This document shows, one piece after another, positions 13,301 through 23,772 of a stretch of 64,000 nt of DNA. Positions within the stretch are counted from its first letter, which is position 1. Each line of letters starts with the position of its first letter. Made by a program: the position numbers and the translations under genes. This DNA comes from Dugong dugon (Eukaryota > Chordata > Mammalia > Sirenia > Dugongidae). The stretch is taken from assembly GCA_030035585.1 (NCBI GenBank), contig CM057469.1, positions 115,298,650-115,362,649 on the forward strand, given 5' to 3'. The notes below the pieces were generated by a model that was not told the origin of the DNA, ran no database searches, and worked only from the letters and a program-made list of their open reading frames with translations.

Positions 13301-14172
13301 GTTGTGTCCCAAAGGTTTTGGTATGATGTGTTTTCATTTTCATTTGATTATAGGAATTCTTTAATTCCATCTCTGATTTCTTCTATTACCTATTCATGTG
13401 TAAGCAGATTATTATTCAGTTTCCATGTGTTTGATTTTTTTTCCTTGCTCTTTCTAGTGTTAATTTCTACTTTGATGGCATTGTGGTCAGAGAAGATACT
13501 GTGAATTATCTCAGCATTTTGGATCTTGTTGAGGATTGCTCTGTGGCCTAAGATGTGGTCTATTCTGGAGAACATTCCATGTGCATTGGAAAAGAATGTG
13601 TACTTTGCAGCGGTTTGATGGATTGTTCTATATATGTCTATGAGGTCCAGTTGGCTGATTGTGTTCTTTAGGTCTTCTGTATCTTTGCTGAGTTTCTTTT
13701 TAGTTGTTCTGTCCTTTACTGAGAGTGGTGTGTTGAACTCTCCTACTATTATTGTGGAACTGTCAATTTCTCTTTTCAGTGCTGTTAGAGTTATTTTTAT
13801 GTATTTTGGAGCCCTGTCATTGGGTGCATAGATATTTATTATGGTTATGTCTTCATGATGGATCATCCCCTTAATCATTATATAGTGTCCTTCTTTGTCT
13901 TTTATGGTAGATTTTGTTTTAAAGTCTATTTTATCTGAGATTAGAATTGCCACTCCTGCTCTTTTTTGATAGTTGTTAGCTTGATATATTTTTTTCCAAC
14001 CTTTGATTTTTAATAAATTCACATCTTTGTTTCTAAGGTGTGTCTCTTGTAGACAGCAAATTGATGGATCCTCTTTTCTTATCCATTCTGCCACTCTCCG
14101 TCTCTTTATGGGTGCATTGAGTCCATTTACGTTCAGTGTAATTATTGATAGATGTGAGTTTGTTGCTATCAT
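10348..14172 (-). pseudogene. L1 ORF2 (endonuclease/reverse transcriptase), three nonsense codons
   Basis: ORF2 encodes the endonuclease, reverse transcriptase and Cys-rich C-terminus that carry out target-primed reverse transcription. The frame is continuous for 1,274 codons, the usual L1 ORF2 length, except for stops TAG at 13392-13390, TAA at 13350-13348 and TAA at 11946-11944. All segments are in one frame, so there are no indels. Visible motifs: endonuclease LNVNGLNAP, CLQETH, NIYAPN and [20 protein letters not shown] at about 12073-12050; the C-terminal [13 protein letters not shown] region. The usual GDFN endonuclease motif reads GEFN here (GAG codon), so a catalytic acidic residue is altered. 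The ATG at 14172 overlaps the stop of a short spacer frame (ATGA). Confidence 0.93.
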
Positions 14173-14360
14173 TTTGTAGTGCTTTTTTTTGTGATGCTGA
14201 AGTTTACTTTGTTCTTCTTACTCTCTTGTGCTGAGTTCCTTTTGTTTGTGGATTTTGTGTTCATTTCTTTTGTTTTTGTAGGTTTTGTTTTTGTTGAGAC
14301 TTTATGTTTTTCGTCTTTATTTTTATGAGTTGGTTTGTTAACTTTTTTTGTGGTTACCAT
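14169..14360 (-). other. 63-codon Lys/Thr-rich frame in the L1 ORF1-ORF2 spacer
   Basis: A small open frame lies between ORF1 and ORF2. It is very rich in Lys, Thr, Asn and Ser, and its TGA overlaps the ORF2 start as ATGA. The older L1 at 53985-61526 keeps the same ATGA junction and some similar residues (VNK...TH) but has an indel and a stop. It may be just low-complexity A-rich spacer. I do not call it a gene. Confidence 0.3.
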
Positions 14361-14603
14361 GAATTTTACCCTTATCTTTATAATTTTGAAACAGTCTACC
14401 GTTACTTGGTATCGCCTTGCCTTCCTCTCCTTTAGAAGGTTCTATACCTATGCCGTTTGTTCCCTCTTTCATTGTTTTGATTTTGTTGTCATCCTTTGAT
14501 TGATTTCTCTGATTCCCTGTTGTATATCTTTTGTTTTTGGAAAGTCCTCTGTAGTTCAGTTCCTAGAATGGTATCTGGTTCATGTGAACCTGCGTCCTAG
14601 GTC

Positions 14604-15652
14604 CTAGGTCCTGCCTGAGGGCTGAAGCTGTTTGTCCTCAGATCGAAGAACTCCCTTTAATAATTCTTGTAAGTTTGGTTTGACGTTTGCATATTCCTTT
14701 AGTTTCTGTTTATCTGGAAATGACTTAATTTCACCATCAAATCTGAATGAGAGTTTGCAGGATATATTATTCTTGGCTGACAATTTTTTTCTTTCAAGAT
14801 TTTATATATGTCATCCCATTGCCTTCTTGCCTGCATGGTTTCTGCTGAATAATCTGAGCTTAGTCTTATTGTTTCTCCTCTGTATGTGACTTCTTGTTTT
14901 TCACGAGCTGCTCTCAGGATTCTTTGTTTGTCTTTAGTTTTAGCGAGTGTGAATATGATATGTCTTGGTGATTTTCTTTTGGGGTCTCTTCTATATGGGG
15001 TTCGTTGAGCTTCTTGGATGGCCAGCTTTTCATTTTTCATGATATTGGGAAAGTTTTCTGTCAGCAGTTCATCAATGATCCTCTCTGTGTTTTCTGTTTT
15101 CTCCCCCTGTTCTGGGATGCCAATCACTCGTAAGTTTTTGCTTTTAATTGTGTCCCACATAACTCTCAGGGTCTCTTCATTTTTCTTTGTTCTTTTTTCT
15201 GAGTTTTCCTGAAACAGAGTCGTATCCAAGTGTTTGTCTTCAGTTCCACTGATCCTGTCTTCCATGGTTTCAAATCTACTTCTCAGCCCTTCTATGACAC
15301 CGTCCATTTCTGAAATCTTGTTGTTTATCTTTTGGATTTCTAATTGTTGTTTTTGTATAATTTCGAGTTGTGAATTTATTTTGGCATTTTGTTCCTGCAT
15401 CATCTTCCTGAATTCTTCCAATTTTTTGTCTGTATTTTCCATAAATTTGTCTATTTTTTCCTCATGTTTGTCAGCTTTTTGCCTCAGTTCTTGGAGAATT
15501 CCGAGTATTAGTGATTTGAGTTCCGTATCAGGTACTTCTAGTGCATTTTCTTCCACAGGAGAGTTAACTGGTGTTTTAATTTGGACGCCTATTGGAGCTA
15601 TCTTGTCTTGTTTTTGTAAATGTTTTGATATTGTTTGCTGTTTTTGGGGCAT
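14604..15652 (-). pseudogene. L1 ORF1 (RNA-binding chaperone), frameshifted near the C-terminus
   Basis: ORF1p is the L1 RNA-binding trimer. The open frame runs 15652-14699 (317 codons). A long Lys/Glu/Gln-rich coiled coil spans about residues 40-160 with heptad-like spacing. The RRM follows (NLRVIGIPE near 174), then the start of the C-terminal domain (FTLAKTKDKQRIL near 233; SDYSAETMQARRQW near 265). One base is missing from the A-run at 14754-14756 compared with the other L1 copy (gcaaactc versus gcaaaactc). The frame then leaves the C-terminal domain and stops at 14699; the ancestral frame would continue to a TAG at 14606-14604. The start is the first ATG after the A-rich leader. Confidence 0.9.
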
Positions 15653-16354
15653 TCAGTAGATATTTCTCTCGTTTATTGATTGTAGTTTTTTTTGTTTGTT
15701 TGTTTCGTTCTTGTGGTACAGGTGGGCAGATCTAGCTGAGGAGGAGCCACTGGGACGGGTTGCTTGTGGCACTCACCGCAGCCACCAGGACGGTCGGTAG
15801 TCAGTGCTGGGAAGGTTCCAATAGGGCTTGCCTGCACTGCTTGGTGGTGTGATGTCTAGTGCACGGTGCAGGTAGGTCGGGTGCAGCGGGAAGATGGTTA
15901 TGTGTGAAGCTAAGCTGGATATGGGAGAGAGGAGAGGAGGAGGAGCAAAAAGCGTACAAACATAAAAGAATGCTAGGGGAGCTTGTCGTTGGAATGTTCA
16001 GATGAGAGACTATGGGATGGAGGAAACCAGAAAGGGGAAGAGAAAGAAAAGGAAAGAATGACCTAATAAAAATCATAAAAGTTAAAGAACTGCAAAGTTC
16101 CCAGGGATCCCACCGATGCAGCTATGAGGTCTGGGGGAGTCGGTCTCAATTTTCACAGCTCAGCCTGGCCAGAAGGTACAGAGGCATACATCGCCTGGTA
16201 TTCAGGGATCAGAAAGAGAAGAAAGAGATAGAGAGATGATAAATTGAGCAATGAAGAAATACAAAAGGGAAAAAGAGGTAAAAGATGACAAAACTAATCA
16301 AAAAAGGAAGAAAAATAAAATTGAAAAAACAAAAAAGGGCAACACCAGCAGTCA
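15653..16354 (-). promoter_or_regulatory. L1 5' UTR, non-repeated part
   Basis: About 700 bp separate ORF1 from the tandem monomers. On the plus strand it contains a T-rich run next to ORF1, then moderately GC-rich sequence, then purine-rich sequence from about 16200 to 16340 (agaaagagaagaaag type). It has no monomer similarity until the decayed first unit at about 16355. Confidence 0.75.
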
Positions 16355-18566
16355 GTGCCTACAAATGGGACCCAGAGAGCCCCCACTCAGGGGCGCGAAC
16401 TCCAAGAAGCCAGTAGTCTTGGGGTTAAGATACCGTGGCCACGGGAAGCAGAGGGGCCAACAAACAAAGGCCCCGGGATCCCACCCGCGCGGGAGCCCAG
16501 ACCTGGAAACAGCCACACACCCGAATGCAGCCCTACAGCCCCGCAGGAGAGAGCAGAGACGGCCCTCGGAACCAGGCACCCAGGCAAAAGGAGGGGGAGG
16601 CGGCAGAAAAAGATCCGCTAGGTGCCAGCAAACGGCTCCCAGAAAGCCCCCAGCCCGGGCGCGCGGAACCCAAGCACCGACGCCCCCCCGCCCAGGGACC
16701 CCGGCCACGGAAAGCAGAGGGGTGAACGAACAATGGCCCCGGGATCCCACCCACGCGGGAGCCCAGACCCAGAATCAGCCACACGCCCGCACGCAGCTCC
16801 ACAGCCCCGCAGGAGAGAGCAGAGACAGCACCCGGACCCAGGCACCCAGGCAAAAGGAGGGGGAGGCGGCAGAAAAAGGTCCGCTAGGTGCCAGCAAACG
16901 GCTCCCAGAAAGCCGCCAGCCCAGGCGCGCGGAACCCAAGCACCGGCGCGCCCCCGCCCAGGGACCCCGGCCACGGAAAGCAGAGGGGCGAACGAACAAA
17001 GGCCCCGGGATCCCACCCACGCGGGAGCCCAGACCCAGAAACAGCCACACGCCCGCACGCAGCCCTACAGCCCCGCAGGAGAGAGCAGAGACGGCACTCG
17101 GAACCAGGCACCCAGGCAAAAGGAGGGGGAGGCGGCAGAGAAAGGTTCTCTAGCTGCCAGCAAATGGCTCCCAGAAAGCCGCCAGCCCAGGCGCGCGGAA
17201 TCCAAGCACCAGCGCCCCCCAGCCCAGGGACTCCGGCCACGGAAAGCAGAGGGGCAAACGAACAAAGGCCCCGGGATCCCACCCGCGCGGGAGCCCAGAC
17301 CTGGAAACAGCCACAGGCCCGAATGCAGCCCTTCAGCCCCGCAGGAGAGAGCAGAGATGGCACTCGGAACCAGGCACCCAGGCAAAAGGAGGGGGAGGCG
17401 GCAGAAAAAGGTTCGCTAGCCGCCAGCAAACGGCTTCCAGAAAGCCGCCAGCCCGAGCGCACGGAATCCAAGCACCGGCGCCCCCCAGCTCAGGGACTCA
17501 GGCCACAGAAAGCAGAGGGGCGAACGAACAAAGGCCCCGGGATCCCACCCGCGTGGGAGTCCTGACCTAGAAACAGCCACACGCCCGAACACAGCCCTAC
17601 AGCCCCGCAGGAGAGAGCAGAGACAGCACTCTGAACCAGGCACCCAGGCAAAAGGAGGGGGACGCGGCAGAAAAAGGTTCGCTAGCCGCCAGCAAACGGC
17701 TCCCAGAAAGCCGCCAGCCCAGGCGCGCGGAATCCAAGCACTGGCGCCCCCCAGCCCAGGGACTCCGGCCACGGAAAGCAGAGGGGCGAATGAACAAAGG
17801 CCCCGGGATCCCACCCGCGCGGGAGCCCAGACCTGGAAACAGCCACAGGCCCAAATGCAGCCCTTCAGCGCCGCAGGAGAGAGCAGAGATGGCACTCGGA
17901 ACCAGGCACCCAGGCAAAAGGAGGGGGAGGCGGCAGAAAAAGTTTCGCTAGCTGCCAGCAAATGGCTCCCAGAAAGCCGCCAGCCCAGGCGCGTGGAATC
18001 CAAGCACCGGCGCCCCCCAGCTCAGGGACTCCGGCCACGGAAAGCAGAGGGGCGAATGAACAAAGGCCCCGGGATCCCACCCGCGCGGGAGCCCAGACCT
18101 GGAAACAGCCACAGGCCCAAATGCAGCCCTTCAGCGCCGCAGGAGAGAGCAGAGATGGCACTCGGAACCAGGCACCCAGGCAAAAGGAGGGGGAGGCGGC
18201 AGAAAAAGTTTCGCTAGCTGCCAGCAAATGGCTCCCAGAAAGCCGCCAGCCCAGGCGCGCGGAATCCAAGCACCGGCGCCCCCCAGCTCAGGGACTCCGG
18301 CCACGGAAAGCAGAGGGGCGAATGAACAAAGGCCCCGGGATCCCACCCGCGCGGGAGCCCAGACCTAGAACGCAGCCCTACAGCCCCGCAGGAGAGAGCA
18401 GAGACGGCACTCAGAACCAGGCACCCAGGCAAAAGGAGGGGGAGGCGGCAGAAAAAGGTTCGCTAGCTGCCAGCAAATGGCTCCCAGAAAGCCGCCAGCC
18501 CAGGCGCGCGGAATCCAAGCACCGGCGCCCCCCAGCCCAGGAACCCTGGCCACGGAAAGCAGGGGA
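16355..18566 (-). repeat. Tandem 266-bp GC-rich monomers in L1 5' UTR
   Basis: A marker phrase (gccagcaaa-ggctcccagaaa) recurs at 16622, 16888, 17154, 17420, 17686, 17952 and 18218, exactly 266 bp apart. A decayed unit starts at about 16355, and a last partial unit at 18467 comes after a shortened unit of 249 bp. The monomers are CpG-rich (for example 'cccgcgcggga') and stand out sharply from the AT-rich surroundings. Tandem promoter monomers are known in rodent L1s, so these are inferred to be promoter units. Long open frames on both strands here result from low stop-codon content; 266 is not a multiple of 3, so they change frame in each unit. Confidence 0.93.
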
Positions 18567-18929
18567 TCCCCAGCTGACGCGGAGAGGGGTGGGTAGTGGG
18601 AGAGCGCGCACCGCAGTTTACCGGTCGTTCTTTCTCCGACTAGATGCTCTGCAAGGCTGCTCTCCCGTTCGCTGGTCTCCGATAGGAATCCAAGATGGTG
18701 GATCCGTGCTGCGTTAGCTGGTAAGGAATCTCTGCCTGAGTCTCTCCTCGCTCTCCGTTCTCTTTTAGTATTCTCACTCCGTTTGGTGTTTGGCTGAGTT
18801 CTTTATCTCTTCATTTGGTGTTCTAGGGTTTCAGGATTGTTGATTCTCTGTTAGGCTTAGTTTTTCGGATCTTTGCTGTGGAGGGACGGCGTGGTGTTTC
18901 TGCCTAGAGTGCCATCTTGCCCCCAAATA
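18567..18929 (-). promoter_or_regulatory. L1 5' leader with YY1-like start site
   Basis: A non-repeated leader of about 360 bp lies upstream of the monomers. On the L1 sense strand it starts about ATTTGGGGGCAAGATGGC, with the YY1-type core AAGATGGC at 18918-18911, some 12 bases into the element. Primate L1 has a YY1 site at its 5' end that directs start-site choice, so a similar role is plausible. A second AAGATGG lies in the opposite orientation at 18692-18698. Confidence 0.6.
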
Positions 18930-18946
18930 TCCTAAGTCAATGTTTT
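18930..18946. repeat. L1 target-site duplication, 5' side
   Basis: This is an exact copy of the 17 bases at 8833-8849. It proves that the L1 5' end is intact and not truncated. Confidence 0.93.
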
Positions 18947-20481
18947 GATTAAAAAAAAAAAAAAATAGACTTCAAGTTTTACTTTCTTATTATTTCCACA
19001 TATTGTCTTCCTTTTTTTTTTTTTTGTTTCTGTGCCCTGGGACTCATTTATTGTGGAGTCAACCTACCTTTTTGCATATATTCAGACTCCAAAAGTTTTA
19101 TTTTTTGATTATTTTGGCCCTGTCATTTTGTTTAAACTCGTGAGGATTTATGGGCATGTTTTTGCTATTCTGAAGTTGAGCAGCTACTGTTGAATTAGTG
19201 TGCTATTAGTTTGCATTTTAAAAGATTTTTGTAAGTCAAAACTTAATGGCGTCTTTGAGTAGTTGTGTTTCTTTTTAAATTCTTAATGTATTTTTTTCTG
19301 TAAATTTATATCCATAGTTTTACCTATATGTAAATACAGTAGTTTAGAAATACGCACAGGTATAAATTATAATTATACAATATATATAAACGATACAAAG
19401 AAAACCTGCATTACCCCCAAAACTGAGGAAAACAACACTGTTGGTACCCAGAACACAGCTTTTAGTCTTGAGCTTCTGTTTGCATGGCACGTGCTGCCCT
19501 GTTCAGGAACTGCTGTCTCTCCTCCATTCCACTTGGGGACCTGATATTACAGGTGTCCTGCTCCAGGGTGAGCTTGAATTTTCTGTTTATGACATATGCT
19601 TTTAAGGCATCAACTCCAACCTGCTGGTGCTTACTTGTCCGTTATAAACTAGGTAGGGGAATGGCTCTTTTTCTCCTGATCCCAACACTTACCAAAGAGT
19701 CTCAAAGCTACTTAGGTTCCAGTGTTGACTCTTTTACACATTTCATCTACAGTTTTTTTCTGCTTAGCTTGGACAAATTCTACTAACAAAGCTACACTTG
19801 CAATAGGCATTAGCAAGAGCCGCAAAAATATTCCTAGACATACGACTAATATGTTATTCTCACATTAACTGCTAAGGCTGGCTAAGCATGCCAGATTATT
19901 TTTTTTCCTCAGGGTAGAGTCTTTCCCACAGCACACAAAGTTCCTTCACCTTTGCTTGTTCCCATTGATTTCTGTGACATAATTTCCCAGATATTCACAT
20001 ATATTTCTGAGTCCTAAACAGCTTATTTAAAAAAAACAAAATTATTTTGTAAAATGTATCTTGGAAAATCAAGAAAATAGTTAAAGGCTTGTAATGCTAA
20101 TTGATTAAAAAGAACAAATACAAATACACTGTTACAGCTGAAAAAAATGAGTTATAAATCTAGATACTAAAGAGATTAGAAAAATAAAATAATTTTATAT
20201 TGTAGCTTGTGCTAAAAGTTTTGAAAAGTATTAATATAATAAGCAGCAAAACTATCAATCTTTACAGGAATGTGTGGCCAGATCAATAAAACTGAAATAA
20301 AATAAAGATGTTATTAAAGAACTACCTCACACTCCTGATCCAAAACTCTAGGCTTAGATTTATTTTTCATGAAAAAGAAAAATCTTAAGTTACTTTTATT
20401 TTTCTAGCACATATAAAAATGATACTGTATTTATTTTTTTTAATCTGCTCTTTAAATTTATTGTATATGTGTTTTCTGACA
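18947..20481. other. AT-rich non-coding stretch, nothing recognised
   Basis: Poly(A) and poly(T) runs occur near 18951-18965 and 19012-19025. The 100-codon frame at 19484-19786 shows no family resemblance. I see no repeat that I can name. Confidence 0.5.
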
Positions 20482-20727
20482 GTGTCCAGGATTGAACTGT
20501 GTCCCCACAAAAGATGCTGAAATCCTAACCCATCTTCTGTGAAGGTGACCTTGTTTGGAAGTAGGGATTTTGTTATGTTAATGAGGTCATACTAGAGCAG
20601 AGTGGGTCCTCTACCTAATTTTTTCTGAGTGGTGTGTTATGAAAAGGAAAAACAGACACTGCAGCACCGGGGCAAAATGTCATGTAAGGTCCTGTCTACA
20701 AGTTAAGGAATGCCGAGAAATGCCCAG

Positions 20728-20886
20728 AGCCCTGGTGGCAAGTGGTTAAGAGCTCAGGCTGCTAACTAAAAAGTAGGCAGTTCAAATCCACCAGCCACTC
20801 CTTGGATACCCTATAGGGCAGTTCTACTCTGTACTATAGGGTCGCTATGAGTAGTAATCAACTTGATGGGAATGAGTTACGGGTTT
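20728..20886 (+). mobile_element. AfroSINE
   Basis: The head reads 'agccctggtggcaagtgg' (A-box region), 'cagttcaaatccacc' contains the B box, and the tail has 'gtcgctatgagtag'. The flanking duplication is about 'agaaatgcc' at 20716-20724 and 20888-20896. Confidence 0.88.
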
Positions 20887-20900
20887 AAGAAATGCCAAGG

Positions 20901-21591
20901 GCCCGGCTACCACCACTGACTGCTCTGACCGGGATCGCAACAGAGGGTTCTGGACAGAGCTGGAGAAGGATGTAGAACAAAATTCTAACACTCACACAAA
21001 AGACCAGATTTACTGGCCTAAAGGAGACTGGAGATACCCGGAGAGTATGGCCCCCAGACACCCTTTCAGCTCAGTGGTGAAGTCACTTCCAAGGTTCACC
21101 ATTCAGCCGGGGACTGGACAGCCCCGTAAAACAAAACGGAACTAATGTGGCACAGCAGTCCGGGGACAAGGACTTAGAAGGCAGAAGGGGACAGGAAAGC
21201 TAGTGATAGGGAACCCAAAGTTGAGTAAGGACAGGGTTGACATATAGTGGGGTTGTTAACCATTGTCATAGGGCAACATGTGTACTGCTTAATGAGAAAC
21301 TATTTTGTTCCGTAAAGCTTCATCTAAAGTGAGAATAGCAGCACAACTGGAAGAACGTAATCGATGTCACTGAACTATGCATGTAGAAATTTTTGAAACG
21401 GTGTATCTTTGGCTCTCTATATTTTCACCAAAAAAAAAAAAAAAAAAAAAAGGTCTAGAAGGGAGAGGATTGACATGTCATGGGGTTGTTAACTAATGTC
21501 ATAAAACAATATGTGTACTGACTGTTTAATGAGACACTGTTTGTTTTGTAAACCTTCAACTAAAGTACAATAAAAACAAAAAAATGTAAAA
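20901..21591 (+). mobile_element. 5'-truncated L1 3' end
   Basis: This is 3' UTR sequence of the same L1 lineage as 8850-18929 in the opposite orientation (for example 'gagggttctggacagagctgg'). The target duplication is aagaaatgcc(a/c)aggg at 20887-20900 and about 21594-21606. The terminal unit is present twice (near 21238-21330 and 21470-21560), separated by an A tract at 21429-21452. Confidence 0.88.
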
Positions 21592-21800
21592 AAAGAAATG
21601 CCCAGGGATGTCAACATCAACAGCTGAAAGACACAAGGAATGATGGTCTCCTAGAGCAGAAAGAGTGTAGCCTTGTCAATGCCTGGAATTCAGACTTCAA
21701 AACCGTAAGACAATTAATTCCTACCTTTGAAGTCACCTGTGTGTGTTTTTTGATTGTTGTTGTTATCACAGCAACACTAGGTGGCTACGATAGAACGCTA

Positions 21801-22227
21801 ATATGTTTATACTGATTTAAAATAATTTATGTAGGACTTTTAAGGGTTTTTTGTTTTGTTTTGTTTTGATATTATAATAATATTTTGCAGAAAATTTACT
21901 GTTTAAACTTCAGATCATCTGCATAATTGATTATACCCTTAGAATACAAATTCAATATCAAGGAGTTACCACATTTTACAATCTCAGTAACATAGCATGG
22001 ACTATATATTAATTTAAGTTTTCAACAATATTTGGTTTTATTTTTTTATTCTCTTTTTGATTTGTTCTGTTTGTGACATATTCTTTTTCTTTTCTCAAAT
22101 TCCACTTTTACTTACACTCAGTATGTTGGAGCTAACTTGATGGTGTCTCTGTTCCTTGCCAACAAATATGCCTACATTAAAGAGCAAAAAAAAAGGAAGT
22201 TCAATCTGCGATTTAGTTAAACTACGA
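21801..22227. other. AT-rich spacer, nothing recognised
   Basis: A TTTTG run lies near 21850-21868. I see no gene or nameable repeat. Confidence 0.5.
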
Positions 22228-22637
22228 TGCAGTGGGTTGAAGAGTGTTCTCTAAAAATTCACCTCCACCCAGAATCACACAATGGGACCTTATCTGGAAG
22301 TAGAGTATATGTAGATGCAATTGATTAAGAGTCTCAAAATTAAATCCAAAGATGTATCATTGTAAGAAGAGGAGAGGACACACAGAGACAGACAGAGAAA
22401 AGGCCATATAAAAACTAAGGCAGAAATTGGAGCTATGCTACCACAAACCAAGAAAAGTCATCAGAAGCTGGAAGAGGCAAGGAAGGATTCTTCCTTAGAA
22501 AATTCGAGCTAGTATAGCCCTATTGACACCTTGACTTCAGACTTCTGAGCTCCAAAACTGTAGTGAATAAATTTCTGTCCTATTAAATCACAGAGTTTGT
22601 AGTAATTTGTTACAGCAGTCTTGTGAAACTGATACAT
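22228..22637 (+). mobile_element. MLT1-type LTR (ERVL-MaLR)
   Basis: It contains several MLT1 hallmarks in order: 'gaccttatctggaa', 'aagaagaggagaggacacac', 'cagaagctggaagaggcaag', 'ttgacttcagacttctg', 'aaatttctgtcc', 'gtagtaatttgttacagc' and 'gaaactgatacat'. This is an old mammalian solo LTR. Confidence 0.82.
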
Positions 22638-23334
22638 ATGGCACAAGTTAGTTATTTATTTTCCCTCAAATGATTAGCCAGTCTTCCACAGATTTTCAGT
22701 TTATCCATAAATTGAATAAATAATCTCACTCTCCCTGCTTTGAAATGGTACACATCATCTTTAGATATTTGGATCAGTTTCTGGAATTCCTAGCAGAAAT
22801 ACTATTTTAAATTTACTGAATATTTCAATTTTTTCTAATATATGATTGTAGACCTTCCTTATTGTGTTGTTCCTTCCTTAACATTTTTCAACCTGTTCTC
22901 AGACCTTTACTTTTCCAAATGAACTTTAAAATTTTTTGTAAAATGACAAAAATTTCGTTGGATTTTCACTGCAGATGTAGTCAACGTATGAAAAATTTTA
23001 TGAATATGAAACTTTTACTTGCTTTACATTTCCCACCCAAGAAGTTTCTGTAGTTCTATTTAATCAAATCTCATATTTTTCAGTAAAGTTATATTGTGAT
23101 ATTTCATATAAGTCATATACAATTCCTATTACCTCTTATTTATAAATTCAATTGGTATGACTTTAGTGTTTCTTTCTCTAGTAGAAAGTTGTACGTAAAA
23201 TTGTGCTATATATTCTTTATTATGTAAATTATTCTTATTTCTCTAAAATTTTTATCAGAAATCATTATGGATTTTTTAAAAATGTCTTCCGGGTATCTGG
23301 CATCAGTTATCTGATGTTACACTATTGATCTATG
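22638..23334. other. AT-rich spacer, nothing recognised
   Basis: I see no gene; the 63-codon frame at 22862-23053 is not supported. Confidence 0.45.
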
Positions 23335-23772
23335 TTGTAGAAATACTAAAAATAAGGAATTTCCATTGCTCAAGTCCCTTATATAAAATGGAGTAGTATT
23401 TGCATATAACCTATGCAACATCCTCCTGCATGCTTTAAATCATCTCTAGTTTACTTATAATACCTAATGTAATGCAAATGTTATGTAAATAGTTGTTATA
23501 CAGTACTGTATTGTTTAGGGAATAATGACAACATGCAAGGCCAACAATGCTCCAACGAGTATTGAAGAGAGACTGAGGCTCTGTGAAATGGTGGGAGGCT
23601 ACAGCAAGGTATGCCTACACATCATTTCCTTTGCATGGATTCAGCATAACGCTTGGCACGCAGTAAATGCAAGTTTTGCTTTTTGGAACTTTTTTTTCTA
23701 AATATTTTTGATCTTTGGTTGGTTGAATCTGCAGATGCAGAACCTGCAGATACGGAGGGCTGACTTGTACAC
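23335..23772 (+). mobile_element. Tigger-like (pogo/Tc1) DNA transposon relic
   Basis: Recognisable blocks are 'aaatcatctctagtttactt', 'gttatgtaaatagttgttat', 'tgtattgtttagggaataat' and, at the right end, 'tttggttggttgaatctgca' with 'cagatacggagggctgactt'. These match the non-coding parts and terminal repeat of Tigger/MER2-type elements. The left terminal repeat is missing, so it is truncated. Confidence 0.72.

Larger units (their letters stand above)
8850..18929 (-). mobile_element. Full-length L1 (LINE-1) with tandem 5' monomers
   Basis: This is a complete but disabled L1 retrotransposon of about 10.1 kb. The flanking target-site duplication is 17 bp, tcctaagtcaatgtttt, at 8833-8849 and 18930-18946. 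On the minus strand the order is: 5' leader (18929-18567), tandem 266-bp monomers (18566-16355), unique 5' UTR (16354-15653), ORF1 (15652-14604 if the frame were open), spacer, ORF2 (14172-10348), and a 3' UTR ending in poly(A), seen as plus-strand T at about 8846-8857. The exact duplication and mostly open frames make it the youngest LINE here. One frameshift in ORF1 and three stops in ORF2 rule out autonomous activity of this copy. Confidence 0.95.
20482..21800 (+). mobile_element. Old MaLR-like LTR split by nested SINE and L1
   Basis: The left part (20482 to about 20714) begins 'tgtccaggattgaactgtgt' and includes 'gtgaccttgtttggaa'. The right part (about 21607-21800) carries 'gacttcaaaaccgtaag' and 'cagcaacactaggtggct'. 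Together they read as one diverged MaLR-type LTR. An AfroSINE (20728-20886) and an L1 3' fragment (20901-21591) lie between them. Confidence 0.65.

Noticed and set aside
13127..13312. 61-codon minus-strand frame inside ORF2
   Set aside because: It is out of frame with ORF2; the true ORF2 frame is open through this stretch from 13347 to 11947.
12974..13504. 176-codon hydrophobic plus-strand frame
   Set aside because: It is the complement of L1 ORF2 and its hydrophobicity follows from the A-rich coding strand.
16251..18717. Long overlapping open frames (up to 300 codons) on both strands across the L1 monomers, including one antisense frame running toward the L1 5' end, reminiscent of primate ORF0
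   Set aside because: They cross 266-bp repeats in shifting frames, are rich in Arg, Pro, Gly and Ala, and exist because the GC-rich monomers have few stops. There is no domain or conserved start.
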